A stretch of DNA of 34,106 nucleotides from Butyrivibrio sp. (GTDB lineage Bacteria; Bacillota; Clostridia; Lachnospirales; Lachnospiraceae). Under the pieces are notes generated by a model. That model made no database searches and was not told where the DNA came from. It worked only from the letters and a program-made list of their open reading frames with translations. The stretch covers positions 1 through 34,106 of the forward strand of contig JAILBM010000289.1 of the NCBI GenBank assembly GCA_024680925.1, written 5' to 3'. A program made the translations under genes and the position numbers. Positions 7,381-15,216 of this stretch are shown one piece after another (position 1 is the first letter of the stretch; each line of letters begins with the position of its first letter).

Positions 7381-7759
7381 GCCACTCAAGATCTCCCCTG
7401 TCAAGTGATTTGATTAAAAGCTCAGCTGAAGCAAGATTTGTCGCAACAGGGATATTGTGAATGTCGCAAAGACTCATAACATTATTAACGTCAGGTTCGT
7501 GAGACTTTTGTGTTAATGGATCACGTAAAAATATTACAAGGTCAATTTCGTTATGCTCTATAGCAGCACCAAGCTGCTGAGATCCCCCAAGATGTCCTGC
7601 CAGATATTTATGAACACTTAAATTTGTTACTTCCTCTATTAATCTTCCGGTTGTTCCTGTAGCATATAACTCATTCTTAGTAAGAATTCCTCTATAAGCT
7701 ATACAGAAATTCTGCATAAGTTTCTTTTTTGAGTCATGTGCAATTAAAGCTATATTCAT
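7364..7759 (-). CDS. mgsA: Methylglyoxal synthase family protein, catalytic Asp replaced
   Basis: A 131-residue protein of the methylglyoxal synthase family, which converts dihydroxyacetone phosphate to methylglyoxal. The phosphate-binding motif ATGTTGRLI and the downstream [17 protein letters not shown] and IPVATN motifs are conserved. The motif that reads GPLGGDQQ or GPMGGDQQ in characterised enzymes is GHLGGSQQ here: Ser60 stands at the position of the catalytic aspartate (Asp71 of the E. coli enzyme), and a Pro has become His. The nucleotides (codon TCT at 7580-7582) confirm this within the given sequence. The ribosome site is ideal (AGGAGGAC). The gene follows rodA by 15 bases, a familiar arrangement. 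Methylglyoxal synthase activity is therefore doubtful; a phosphate-ligand sensor or altered enzyme is possible. Confidence 0.88.
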   Translation of the reverse strand: MNIALIAHDSKKKLMQNFCIAYRGILTKNELYATGTTGRLIEEVTNLSVHKYLAGHLGGSQQLGAAIEHNEIDLVIFLRDPLTQKSHEPDVNNVMSLCDIHNIPVATNLASAELLIKSLDRGDLEWREMYK

Positions 7760-7774
7760 TATGTCCTCCTACGA

Positions 7775-8878
7775 TTAGTTATTATTACACTGAAGCCTAA
7801 CATTCATAACAAAACCCATTCCAATATATATACATAACAACGAAGTCAATCCATAACTTACAAAAGGCAATGGAATACCGGTATTAGGCAAAACTCCGGT
7901 AGCAACTCCGATATTTAGAAAACCTTGAAAACCAACCCAGGCTGCCATACCTGTAGCAACTAATCTTCCCGCCATATCCTTGGCTTTGGAAGCAGTAATA
8001 AGGCATTCTATTGCTATACATAATATTAAGATTACAACAATACAAGCACCAATAAAACCAAATTCTTCACCTACAACGGTGAAAATAAAGTCTGTCTGGG
8101 ATTCTGATATAAATCCGCTATTTAAAACAGAACTGATTTCATTGGTATTATATCCTTTTCCAAGTAGCTGTCCGGAACCTATAGCCATCATCGAATTAAG
8201 AGTCTGGTATGCTTCCGAATTAGCATAAGCTTCTGGATGTAACCATGCCAAAATCCTTCGCTGCTGATACTCTTCCAATATGGAATCCTGTCTTACTGCT
8301 GAGTAAATCACAAAAATCGCTGAAGGAATCGTGACACCCAGAACAACAAAAACAAGCTTCCAATCTATGCCTCCTACAAATAATATAACTGCAAAGATAA
8401 TACAAATCATAATACTTGTAGATAGATCAGGCTGAGATAATATAAGCAGTAAAGGTGGAGCCAATAAACACATACAGATAAAAACAAAATAAAGCTTTTT
8501 GATTTTATCCTTACTTTTCATAATAAACTGTGAAAAAAATAAAATCAATATTATTTTGGATGACTCCGAAGGCTGGAAACGAATTCCTGCAATGGAAACC
8601 CATCTTGTAGCACCACCGGCATCGTATCCCATGATTTTAACCAATAAAAGAAGCACCAGATTTATAGCATAATATATCCATACAAATTTAAGCATTACGG
8701 TATAGTCAAGTATTGATATAAATATCATCATAACAAGACCAACAGCAAAACCGAAAATCTGCTTCTGGGTATATGATGAATCTGCACTACTAATGGCTAA
8801 AATACCAACTATAGTAAGAAGTACACAATATATAATTAATTTAAAATCATAATTTCTTAGCTTATACTTTTTAAACAT
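7775..8878 (-). CDS. rodA: RodA-type peptidoglycan glycosyltransferase (SEDS family)
   Basis: About 367 residues with some ten membrane segments. SEDS proteins polymerise lipid II into glycan strands and pair with a class B penicillin-binding protein, here the PBP2 encoded just upstream. Conserved features are the ISESQTDFIFTVVGEEFGF loop, which contains the essential aspartate, and the C-terminal GIPLPFVSYGLTSLL (usually VSYGGTSLL or VSYGGSSLL; Gly to Leu here). The frame opens at TTG (8888-8890), but ATG 8876-8878 has GGGG six bases upstream and a typical N-terminus (MFKKYKLRNYDF). It begins within about 15 bases of the pbp2 stop, so the two are coupled. FtsW or SpoVE is the alternative, but the neighbours argue for RodA. 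Confidence 0.93.
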   Translation of the reverse strand: MFKKYKLRNYDFKLIIYCVLLTIVGILAISSADSSYTQKQIFGFAVGLVMMIFISILDYTVMLKFVWIYYAINLVLLLLVKIMGYDAGGATRWVSIAGIRFQPSESSKIILILFFSQFIMKSKDKIKKLYFVFICMCLLAPPLLLILSQPDLSTSIMICIIFAVILFVGGIDWKLVFVVLGVTIPSAIFVIYSAVRQDSILEEYQQRRILAWLHPEAYANSEAYQTLNSMMAIGSGQLLGKGYNTNEISSVLNSGFISESQTDFIFTVVGEEFGFIGACIVVILILCIAIECLITASKAKDMAGRLVATGMAAWVGFQGFLNIGVATGVLPNTGIPLPFVSYGLTSLLCIYIGMGFVMNVRLQCNNN

Positions 8879-8892
8879 ATAATACCCCAAAA

Positions 8893-11748
8893 TTAATCTG
8901 CATTTACTTCTCCACCCTGAAGCTCCTGTGCCGAACCTTCTGATATTTCATCCTGATCAGTTAATCCAAAGTAATATTCTATTGCTTCCTTAGTTATCTG
9001 AGCTGCATAACTTGATGTATAACCATAGGCAATACGTGTAGCTATTGCAATTTCAGGACTTTCATAAGGGGCATAACATACAAACAATGCATGGTTTGCT
9101 CTGTTTGAGGATTCCTGAGCCGTACCGGTCTTACCTGCTACATTAACTGCAAGATCCTTATAGTAACTCTTATCCTCTACCACCTGTCTCATACCTGTAT
9201 GAATTGCATTCCAATAGGCATCAGGCATATCAATCTCATTTCTTACGGTTGCATTATATTCTTCAAGCAGATTACCGCTGGAATCTGTAGTCTTATCAAT
9301 AAGGGTAAGATTATAGCATGTTCCGCTATTGGCAACTGTAGTAACATATCTTGCAAGACCAACTGTAGTATAGGAGTTCGTACCCTGACCGATAGCAGAA
9401 CGAACAGCATCCATAGTTGATACTGACGGTTCAGATTCAGATATTTCAATACCGGAAGTTTCTGTTAACCCATAAAGATCAGCATATTTTTTAAGCTTTT
9501 CAAGACCTGTATCAGAATCATAAGAATCATCAACAAGTCCCAGTCTATATCCCACTTCATAGAAGAAATAGTTACAGGAATTCCTGATACCTCCGGATAC
9601 ATTAAGAGCGCCGTGAGCACTTGGATAAATCCAACATCTTGGACTTCCGTAAATCTTACTATAGCTTCCTACACAGGTTATTGTACTGTCTGTATTAATT
9701 ACACCTTCCATAAGTCCGGCTGTTGCAGAAACCATCTTAAAGGTAGAACCTGGAGCTGTCCTTTGCTGTGTAGCATAATTATACAAAGGATTGGAATTAT
9801 CACTTCTTAAACTGGCATAGTATTCAGCATCCACGCCATTTGCCATTTTATTGTTATCATATCCGGGATATGAAACAAGAGCCAGAACATCTCCGCTGTT
9901 AACATCTGTTATTACCATAGAACCTGTACAAGGATCCAGGGCAAGCTGTGCCGGGGTAATATCCAGATTAGATATTCTGTTGATCATGAAGGTGTATGCG
10001 GTTTCACCGGAAGCATTCCATAAAGAAAGCTCTTCATCATCAAGAGTAACGGTTTCCTGTTCAAGCAATACATTACATACCTGAGTTCCGGTAATCATAT
10101 CATCAGCAAGCATATATTTAAAGAATTTTGTCTGAAACTCAGAATCACTGTCTATTTCAGCAAATATATAATCAACAATATGATTGTATATTTCTTCAGA
10201 ATCAGCATACTGATTATCAAGGCTGAGCTTTGAAACCTCAACCCAGTTTGAAGCAATGGCATAGTGAAGATATTCGGATAAAGAAATAACTTCGTCTGTA
10301 GTCCAGGCAATGTAAGTTTCATCTTCTCTGTCAACCTTATTGCTATCAAGTATTCCGTCTGAATAAAGCATTGCTGCAATATAACTTTCATAAACCTGAT
10401 ATTCCTTAGTCAGATTTTCATAAGGAGTACAGGTAACTGTAAGTTCATCATTAAGCTTATTATAAACAGTCTCTTTTTTGCTCAGATACTGATTATATAC
10501 ATTTACTTCATTGGTTTTCGCATCTTCTGCAGAAAGATGATCCCAATCTATAATATTATTATCAAACATTGCATAATACACATCATAGATAGGAATTACA
10601 ATATCACTGGCGTCTGTGTTTTCAGTAGTAGTAAATGATTTAATATTCTGAATTTTGGAAATAAGTATTCCGGCAAGTGACTGTTCAATAATGTTATAAC
10701 AGGCAATCTGAAGATCTTTATCAATAGTTACATATACATCATTACCTGCAATGGGATCTATATAGCTGCTTGTTTCAATAAGCTGACCTGTATTATCTAC
10801 ATAAAGGGTTTCGGAGCCTTTTTTGCCTTGAAGAACACTTTCCATGGCCTGCTCAATACCAAGTTTACCTACAATATCGTTCATATTATAATCAGAATTT
10901 GTAGCTGACAAAGTAGCCAGTTCATCCTCTGAAATCTTACCGCAGTATCCAAGAAGATGGGAAAAATACTTGGAATCAACATATTTTCTGGCTGTGCTTT
11001 CTTCTATTGAAACACCATCAAGAATATCTGCATTCTCCATAACATCAGCCACAGTTTTATCGCTGACATTGGAAGCAACAGTTGTATCAATATATTTCTG
11101 GTAGGAATTGGTATTCATATTATATCTGACAGTAACCATTTCAAGAACTCTCTGGCTGTCATATCCAAGTCCCGGTACAAAGGTTTCACTGTCATCTTCT
11201 TCATACCCGCCAATTCCGTAGTTTTCACATAAATCGGCAATAACTTCATCTGCGTTCTTGGTCTTTTCTTCATATAAAAGGTCATTGATGGAAGAATGGC
11301 CGTAAATGTCAGCAAGAAAGCGAAGGAGGGAATTTCCGGATACGGTAAATTCATAATTGCCATCGTTATCAACAGCTATGCTGAAACTGTTGTCAGGTGA
11401 ATCCCCGTTTTTTTCTATGATATCAAGAAGCATATCAATGGTAGAATTCATGGCAGCATTTTTGCCCGAACCGGTCTCCCATACATCCTCTATCATAACT
11501 GAGTTTGCCAACTCGTTATAGGCTAAAAGATTACCGTTTCGGTCATATATATTTCCTCTGGCAGCAGCAATATCCTTTTCTTTTCGAATACGCAGCTGAA
11601 AAGAATCAAGATAGGTTTCACCATTGATTATCTGAAGATTAAACAATCTGTAGATAAGCCCGACAGCAGCACAGATAAGAACAGCAGAAACTATAACTAC
11701 TCTTGATGTTATGAATTTTATGACAGTTTCACGAACTTTATCAAACAA
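8893..11748 (-). CDS. mrdA: Penicillin-binding protein 2 (class B, elongation transpeptidase)
   Basis: A 951-residue class B PBP that cross-links peptidoglycan with RodA in the elongation complex. It has a short cytoplasmic tail and one membrane segment (about residues 15-35), then the dimerisation/pedestal region beginning RGNIYDRNGNLLAYN. The transpeptidase motifs are STFK (Ser668, Lys671), SCN (724-726) and KTGT (873-876). It is much longer than the roughly 600-720 residues of well-known PBP2s, owing to about 235 extra residues (roughly 365-600) between the DKDLQ segment and the DPCTGSMVITDV strand. The start is TTG (11746-11748), overlapping the mreD stop by 8 bases, with GGAG 11 bases upstream; no better start exists before the membrane segment. 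The C-terminal tail is acidic. Confidence 0.94.
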   Translation of the reverse strand: MFDKVRETVIKFITSRVVIVSAVLICAAVGLIYRLFNLQIINGETYLDSFQLRIRKEKDIAAARGNIYDRNGNLLAYNELANSVMIEDVWETGSGKNAAMNSTIDMLLDIIEKNGDSPDNSFSIAVDNDGNYEFTVSGNSLLRFLADIYGHSSINDLLYEEKTKNADEVIADLCENYGIGGYEEDDSETFVPGLGYDSQRVLEMVTVRYNMNTNSYQKYIDTTVASNVSDKTVADVMENADILDGVSIEESTARKYVDSKYFSHLLGYCGKISEDELATLSATNSDYNMNDIVGKLGIEQAMESVLQGKKGSETLYVDNTGQLIETSSYIDPIAGNDVYVTIDKDLQIACYNIIEQSLAGILISKIQNIKSFTTTENTDASDIVIPIYDVYYAMFDNNIIDWDHLSAEDAKTNEVNVYNQYLSKKETVYNKLNDELTVTCTPYENLTKEYQVYESYIAAMLYSDGILDSNKVDREDETYIAWTTDEVISLSEYLHYAIASNWVEVSKLSLDNQYADSEEIYNHIVDYIFAEIDSDSEFQTKFFKYMLADDMITGTQVCNVLLEQETVTLDDEELSLWNASGETAYTFMINRISNLDITPAQLALDPCTGSMVITDVNSGDVLALVSYPGYDNNKMANGVDAEYYASLRSDNSNPLYNYATQQRTAPGSTFKMVSATAGLMEGVINTDSTITCVGSYSKIYGSPRCWIYPSAHGALNVSGGIRNSCNYFFYEVGYRLGLVDDSYDSDTGLEKLKKYADLYGLTETSGIEISESEPSVSTMDAVRSAIGQGTNSYTTVGLARYVTTVANSGTCYNLTLIDKTTDSSGNLLEEYNATVRNEIDMPDAYWNAIHTGMRQVVEDKSYYKDLAVNVAGKTGTAQESSNRANHALFVCYAPYESPEIAIATRIAYGYTSSYAAQITKEAIEYYFGLTDQDEISEGSAQELQGGEVNAD

Positions 11749-12259
11749 ATTTCTTTGCGCTCCTTTGTTCTATTTCTTCAAGCTTATTATTGATTCTCAT
11801 CAAAAGTGGATACAAAAATACAGCAACTATAGTGGTGTAGATCATTTCCGGTAAGATCACATGTAAAAGGTAGTATGGAAAGTTAAGTCGTACTCTGAAC
11901 AGGAACATGAGAACATAACAAATAAAACCAAAAACAAAGTCCCCGGAAATAATAAGAAGAATCGGCAAAATGATATTTTGTCTGAAAAATTCCCTGCTAA
12001 ACTGCCCCACAACAAATCCTATATACATATATATAAGCGCATAGAAACCAAGGTATGTCCCAAACATAATATCCGTCAAAAGTCCACACAAAAAGCCAAC
12101 CCAGATTCCGCTTTTATCACCTCTTATAAATCCAAAGGTACAGGTCATAATGATCAAAAGATTAGGAACAATATGGCCAAAATCAAAATAGCGAAACAGC
12201 GTTGTTTGTAATATAAAGGATGCAATTACCAATAAAAATGTCACTATAAATCTTCTCAT
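11741..12259 (-). CDS. mreD: Rod shape-determining protein MreD
   Basis: A 172-residue integral membrane protein with five or six hydrophobic segments covering most of its length and a charged C-terminal tail (NNKLEEIEQRSAKKF). Identity rests on its size, membrane pattern, the family-like segment PNLLIIMTCTFGFIRGDKSG, and its position between mreC and pbp2. MreD helps assemble the elongation complex with MreC and PBP2. The ATG lies one base after the mreC stop (TGACATG) with no clear ribosome site of its own, indicating translational coupling. Confidence 0.92.
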   Translation of the reverse strand: MRRFIVTFLLVIASFILQTTLFRYFDFGHIVPNLLIIMTCTFGFIRGDKSGIWVGFLCGLLTDIMFGTYLGFYALIYMYIGFVVGQFSREFFRQNIILPILLIISGDFVFGFICYVLMFLFRVRLNFPYYLLHVILPEMIYTTIVAVFLYPLLMRINNKLEEIEQRSAKKFV

Positions 12260-12260
12260 G

Positions 12261-13130
12261 TCAGTCAGCGGATTGCTTCTTTTCTAAAATTACCAGGACC
12301 ACATCAATATGCTCAAAATCTACAGCAGGTGTTAGTGTTCCTGATTTTGTTAAGTTATTGGAATCTTCCTCAAGAGTTGTAATATATCCCACTAGAATTC
12401 CTGGAAGATATTTATCACTAATGTTAGATGTAACTATTTTATCGCCTACATTAACCTTATCAGCATCGTCAACGAGCTTTGAAAAACTTATCACTCCGTT
12501 TTCATACAGCTCCAGACTTCCTGACACAATAAGGTTATCCTGGGTAGAAAGAACGGTACCGCTTACAGCAGAATTATCTGCAATAATTGAAAGTGCCTTG
12601 GCCCAATGTGGCCCAACGTCTACAACTCTTCCTACAAGGCCGCTTCCGGCAATTATATTCATATCAATATCAATACCATCTTCAGATCCTTTATCTATAA
12701 CAAAGGAGTGATACCAGTTACCGGCATCCTTTGCTATGATACGGGCACCGATTTTTTCATAACCGGAATACTGCTGATCAAGATCATACAGTTCCTGAAG
12801 CTCAGTAAGCTCATACTTATCCTGCTCAAGATTGGTATTTTCCGTAGTAAGATTTGCAACCTGCTCTTTAAGACTTTCGTTTTCAATCATTAACTGCTGA
12901 ACTGACTGAAGTCTGTCTGTCAGGCTAATAACATTCTCACTGACATATGTGATACCTTTTTGAAAAGGCACAACAATATACTGGGCCACAACATTAAGAG
13001 GTCCGGTAAAAAGGTTAGTATTAAATGTAATTACAATAAGAGCTGTGCAAACAATTGTTAAAATAAAGAGGAGATATTTACTCGGCAGAGTAAATGGTTC
13101 TCCTCTTCTATTATTAAATAATGGATTCAT
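12261..13130 (-). CDS. mreC: Rod shape-determining protein MreC
   Basis: A 289-residue bitopic protein: short basic cytoplasmic N-terminus (NNRRGEPFTLPSKY), one membrane helix (about residues 20-38), a coiled coil (about 65-115, VQQLMIENESLKEQVANL) and a C-terminal double beta-barrel domain with the typical RIIAKDAGNWYHSFVIDKGS and GLVGRVVDVG motifs. MreC is the extracellular scaffold that activates PBP2 and RodA. The gene starts 3 bases after the mreB stop and runs into mreD with one base between, so it is a tightly coupled operon gene. Confidence 0.95.
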   Translation of the reverse strand: MNPLFNNRRGEPFTLPSKYLLFILTIVCTALIVITFNTNLFTGPLNVVAQYIVVPFQKGITYVSENVISLTDRLQSVQQLMIENESLKEQVANLTTENTNLEQDKYELTELQELYDLDQQYSGYEKIGARIIAKDAGNWYHSFVIDKGSEDGIDIDMNIIAGSGLVGRVVDVGPHWAKALSIIADNSAVSGTVLSTQDNLIVSGSLELYENGVISFSKLVDDADKVNVGDKIVTSNISDKYLPGILVGYITTLEEDSNNLTKSGTLTPAVDFEHIDVVLVILEKKQSAD

Positions 13131-13133
13131 ATA

Positions 13134-14132
13134 TTACTCATCCTCAGAGGCGAGTGCCTTATATTGATCATCTTTTATAATCTTAGAAAGTCCAAGTGCT
13201 ACTGAACCGATAGGATTCTCAGCAAGGTTAACATTAAGACCTACTCCATTGCTAAGTCTCTGTGCTAAGTGGCAAACCTGTGAAGCACCACCGGAAAGAT
13301 AAAGACCATGCTTAAAGATATCTGCAGCAAGTTCAGGTGGAGTTCTTTCCAAAATAGCTCTAACATTATCGAGAATACTGTCAAAATTCTCTACAAGAGC
13401 ATCATCAATAACATCTGTAGGAATCTCTCTCTCAACAGGAAGACCTGTAACTATATCTCTTCCGTATACAACTGCATTTTTACCTTCTTTTTCAAGCTCT
13501 TTAAGTGAAATCTTAACAGCTTCTGCAGTCTTCTCACCAATTATAAGTCCAAATTCTCTTCTGATAACGGATTTGATGGATTCATCAAATTTGCGTCCGC
13601 CAACTTTAATAAGCTTACTGAGAACTATACCTCTAAGAGAAAGAATAGATATCTCTGTTGTATCATACCCAACATTTACCACAAGAACACCCTGGGAATT
13701 CATAACATCCACGTTCATTCCAAGGCCATCGGCAATAGGCTTCTTAACAAGCATGATCTTTTTAGCCTTGATTCCTGAATCATGGATAAGATCATGGAAA
13801 GCTCTGCTTTCTACTTCAGTAACGTCCTTAGGTACTGCAATATATACATCTACAGGCTTAAGTGAGCCCTTCATCTGATCTGTAATAAAAAGCTTTACAA
13901 GAGTAGACATATGCTCAATATCAGCAATAACACCGTTATTAAGAGGATAGGATATCTTGATTTCAGGCGGTGTCTTCTCATACATTTCATAGGACGCATC
14001 TCCGTATGAGAAAAGCCTGTTTTTATTTTCAATAGCTATCATGTTTTTAGCAACAAAGACCTCATCTGTTGCCTTGTTGTAAATTTTAATATTGCTGGTT
14101 CCAAGGTCTATACCAAAAATATTGTTTGCCAA
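13134..14132 (-). CDS. mreB: MreB-family actin-like protein with altered ATPase motifs
   Basis: A 332-residue bacterial actin homologue. The phosphate-1 loop GIDLGTSNIKIY, the PEIKISYPLNNGVIAD segment and the adenosine-side motif GLYLSGGASQ place it firmly in the MreB family. Two active-site motifs deviate. The catalytic-loop motif normally EEPMAAAIG reads KKPIADGLG (Lys130, Lys131). The phosphate-2 loop normally DIGGGTTE reads NVGYDTTE (Asn153 to Glu160), losing the aspartate and a glycine. This predicts weak or no ATP hydrolysis, although nucleotide could still bind. The start is TTG (14130-14132) with a perfect AGGAGG (14138-14143) five bases upstream, overlapping the radC stop. It heads mreB-mreC-mreD-pbp2-rodA. 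A second, canonical MreB elsewhere in the genome is plausible. Confidence 0.92.
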   Translation of the reverse strand: MANNIFGIDLGTSNIKIYNKATDEVFVAKNMIAIENKNRLFSYGDASYEMYEKTPPEIKISYPLNNGVIADIEHMSTLVKLFITDQMKGSLKPVDVYIAVPKDVTEVESRAFHDLIHDSGIKAKKIMLVKKPIADGLGMNVDVMNSQGVLVVNVGYDTTEISILSLRGIVLSKLIKVGGRKFDESIKSVIRREFGLIIGEKTAEAVKISLKELEKEGKNAVVYGRDIVTGLPVEREIPTDVIDDALVENFDSILDNVRAILERTPPELAADIFKHGLYLSGGASQVCHLAQRLSNGVGLNVNLAENPIGSVALGLSKIIKDDQYKALASEDE

Positions 14133-14137
14133 AGCAG

Positions 14138-14143
14138 CCTCCT
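14138..14143 (-). promoter_or_regulatory. Ribosome binding site deciding the TTG start of mreB
   Basis: A perfect AGGAGG with a 5-base spacer to the TTG at 14130-14132. It overlaps the radC stop codon (14142-14144), which suggests translational coupling of radC and mreB. Confidence 0.85.
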
Positions 14144-14867
14144 AAATAAGTTTCATTTCTCTGAAACTAATATATTTATTATCTCCGATTATTATATGAT
14201 CCAGTAATTCTATATCTATCATCCTGCCTATATCCAGAATATTACCTGTCACTCTGATATCTGCTCTGCTGGGTGTCGGATCACCACCCGGATGATTATG
14301 AACAAGGACTATTGATACAGCCCTGTTTTTAACAGCTTCAATAAATATGTTTCTGGGCGAAAGCAGTGAACTGTTGACTGTACCAACAGATATAAGCGAC
14401 TCTGCTATCAGCTCTTTCCTATTATTGAGAGATAACATTATAACTCTCTCATTTTCTTCATGTCTTAGCTTTTCCATGTAGTAATCTGAAATCTTATCGG
14501 CTGAATCAAAGCATGGTTTTATGTTTGTTTCGGAAATAGTAATTCTTCTGCAAATCTCTGCTATACATTTAAGTTTTACAGCTTTAACCTTTCCGATACC
14601 GCCTATTTCCATAAGCTCTTTAAGACTTAAGTGATAAAGAACACTTAGTCCAAGCTTTTTATCAGGATGAGCATTTAATATCTCACGCCCGATATCCGTC
14701 GGAGTCTTATCAGTGGTTCCGGTTCTTAAAACGATTGCCAGAAGCTCAGCATCAGTAAGTGATTGCGCTCCGAACTTTTCAAATCTTTCATAAGGAAGAA
14801 CGGAAATATCCGCATCCCCTTCCCTTATCATGGTTCCTAAAGATTTTCTTGAATTAATAATTGTCAT
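14142..14867 (-). CDS. radC: RadC family protein (JAB/MPN metalloprotease-like fold)
   Basis: About 241 residues. An N-terminal helix-hairpin-helix-like part (FGAQSLTDAELLAIVLRTG; IGGIGKVKAVKLKC) is followed by a JAB/MPN domain with the metal motif HNHPGGDPTPSRAD. RadC was named for DNA repair, but its biochemical role is unsettled. The open frame extends to a TTG at 14922-14924 inside the DUF4321 gene. I choose ATG 14865-14867, which has AAGGGA four bases upstream and gives the usual N-terminal length. The radC-mreBCD order is common in Firmicutes. Confidence 0.92.
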   Translation of the reverse strand: MTIINSRKSLGTMIREGDADISVLPYERFEKFGAQSLTDAELLAIVLRTGTTDKTPTDIGREILNAHPDKKLGLSVLYHLSLKELMEIGGIGKVKAVKLKCIAEICRRITISETNIKPCFDSADKISDYYMEKLRHEENERVIMLSLNNRKELIAESLISVGTVNSSLLSPRNIFIEAVKNRAVSIVLVHNHPGGDPTPSRADIRVTGNILDIGRMIDIELLDHIIIGDNKYISFREMKLI

Positions 14868-14904
14868 ATATTCCCTTCTTGCTTCTCCGGGCAGTCGGGA
14901 AAAA

Positions 14905-15159
14905 TCACAACAATCTATAAACAATAATGCCTAGTACTATTCCTATTAAACTGGCAATTGTTATCTTAATAGTCAAACCAAAAGATATTACCAAAATACC
15001 GAGATTCAGTAATAACGGTTCTGTAAGTCCAAATTCCTGTCCATAGTTAATCCAGGTATTTGGGAAAAGACTTCCAATAAAGCCCCCAAGCACAATTCCG
15101 GCAAGAATCAGTAAAAAACATGTCCAACCGTTTTTACCGGCTATTGAAGTTCTACTCAT
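14905..15159 (-). CDS. DUF4321 small membrane protein
   Basis: An 84-residue protein with two or three hydrophobic segments (about residues 13-32, 46-64 and 66-83) and the conserved pattern LGGFIGSLFPNTW...FGLTEPLLLNLGILVISFGL typical of DUF4321, a small membrane protein family often found beside radC/mreB in clostridia. Its function is not known. The ATG has a strong ribosome site (GGAGGAGAC). It ends 37 bases before the chosen radC start and is probably the first gene of the radC-mre transcript, with a candidate promoter at 15188-15216. Confidence 0.85.
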   Translation of the reverse strand: MSRTSIAGKNGWTCFLLILAGIVLGGFIGSLFPNTWINYGQEFGLTEPLLLNLGILVISFGLTIKITIASLIGIVLGIIVYRLL

Positions 15160-15187
15160 GTCTCCTCCATTTATGCAAACTAAAAAT

Positions 15188-15216
15188 ATTTTAGCACATA
15201 AAATTTTTACTGTATA
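15188..15216 (-). promoter_or_regulatory. Possible promoter for DUF4321-radC-mre genes
   Basis: On the minus strand TATACA (15211-15216) and TAAAAT (15188-15193) are spaced by 17 bases, at the end of the PLP-enzyme gene. Each hexamer deviates from consensus, and a small AT-rich inverted repeat (CTAAAA...TTTTAG, 15180-15194) overlaps the -10. Confidence 0.35.

Noticed and set aside
14868-14924. Extended N-terminus of RadC overlapping the DUF4321 gene
   Set aside because: The start would be an unsupported TTG; the internal ATG at 14865-14867 has a good ribosome site and gives the normal RadC length.
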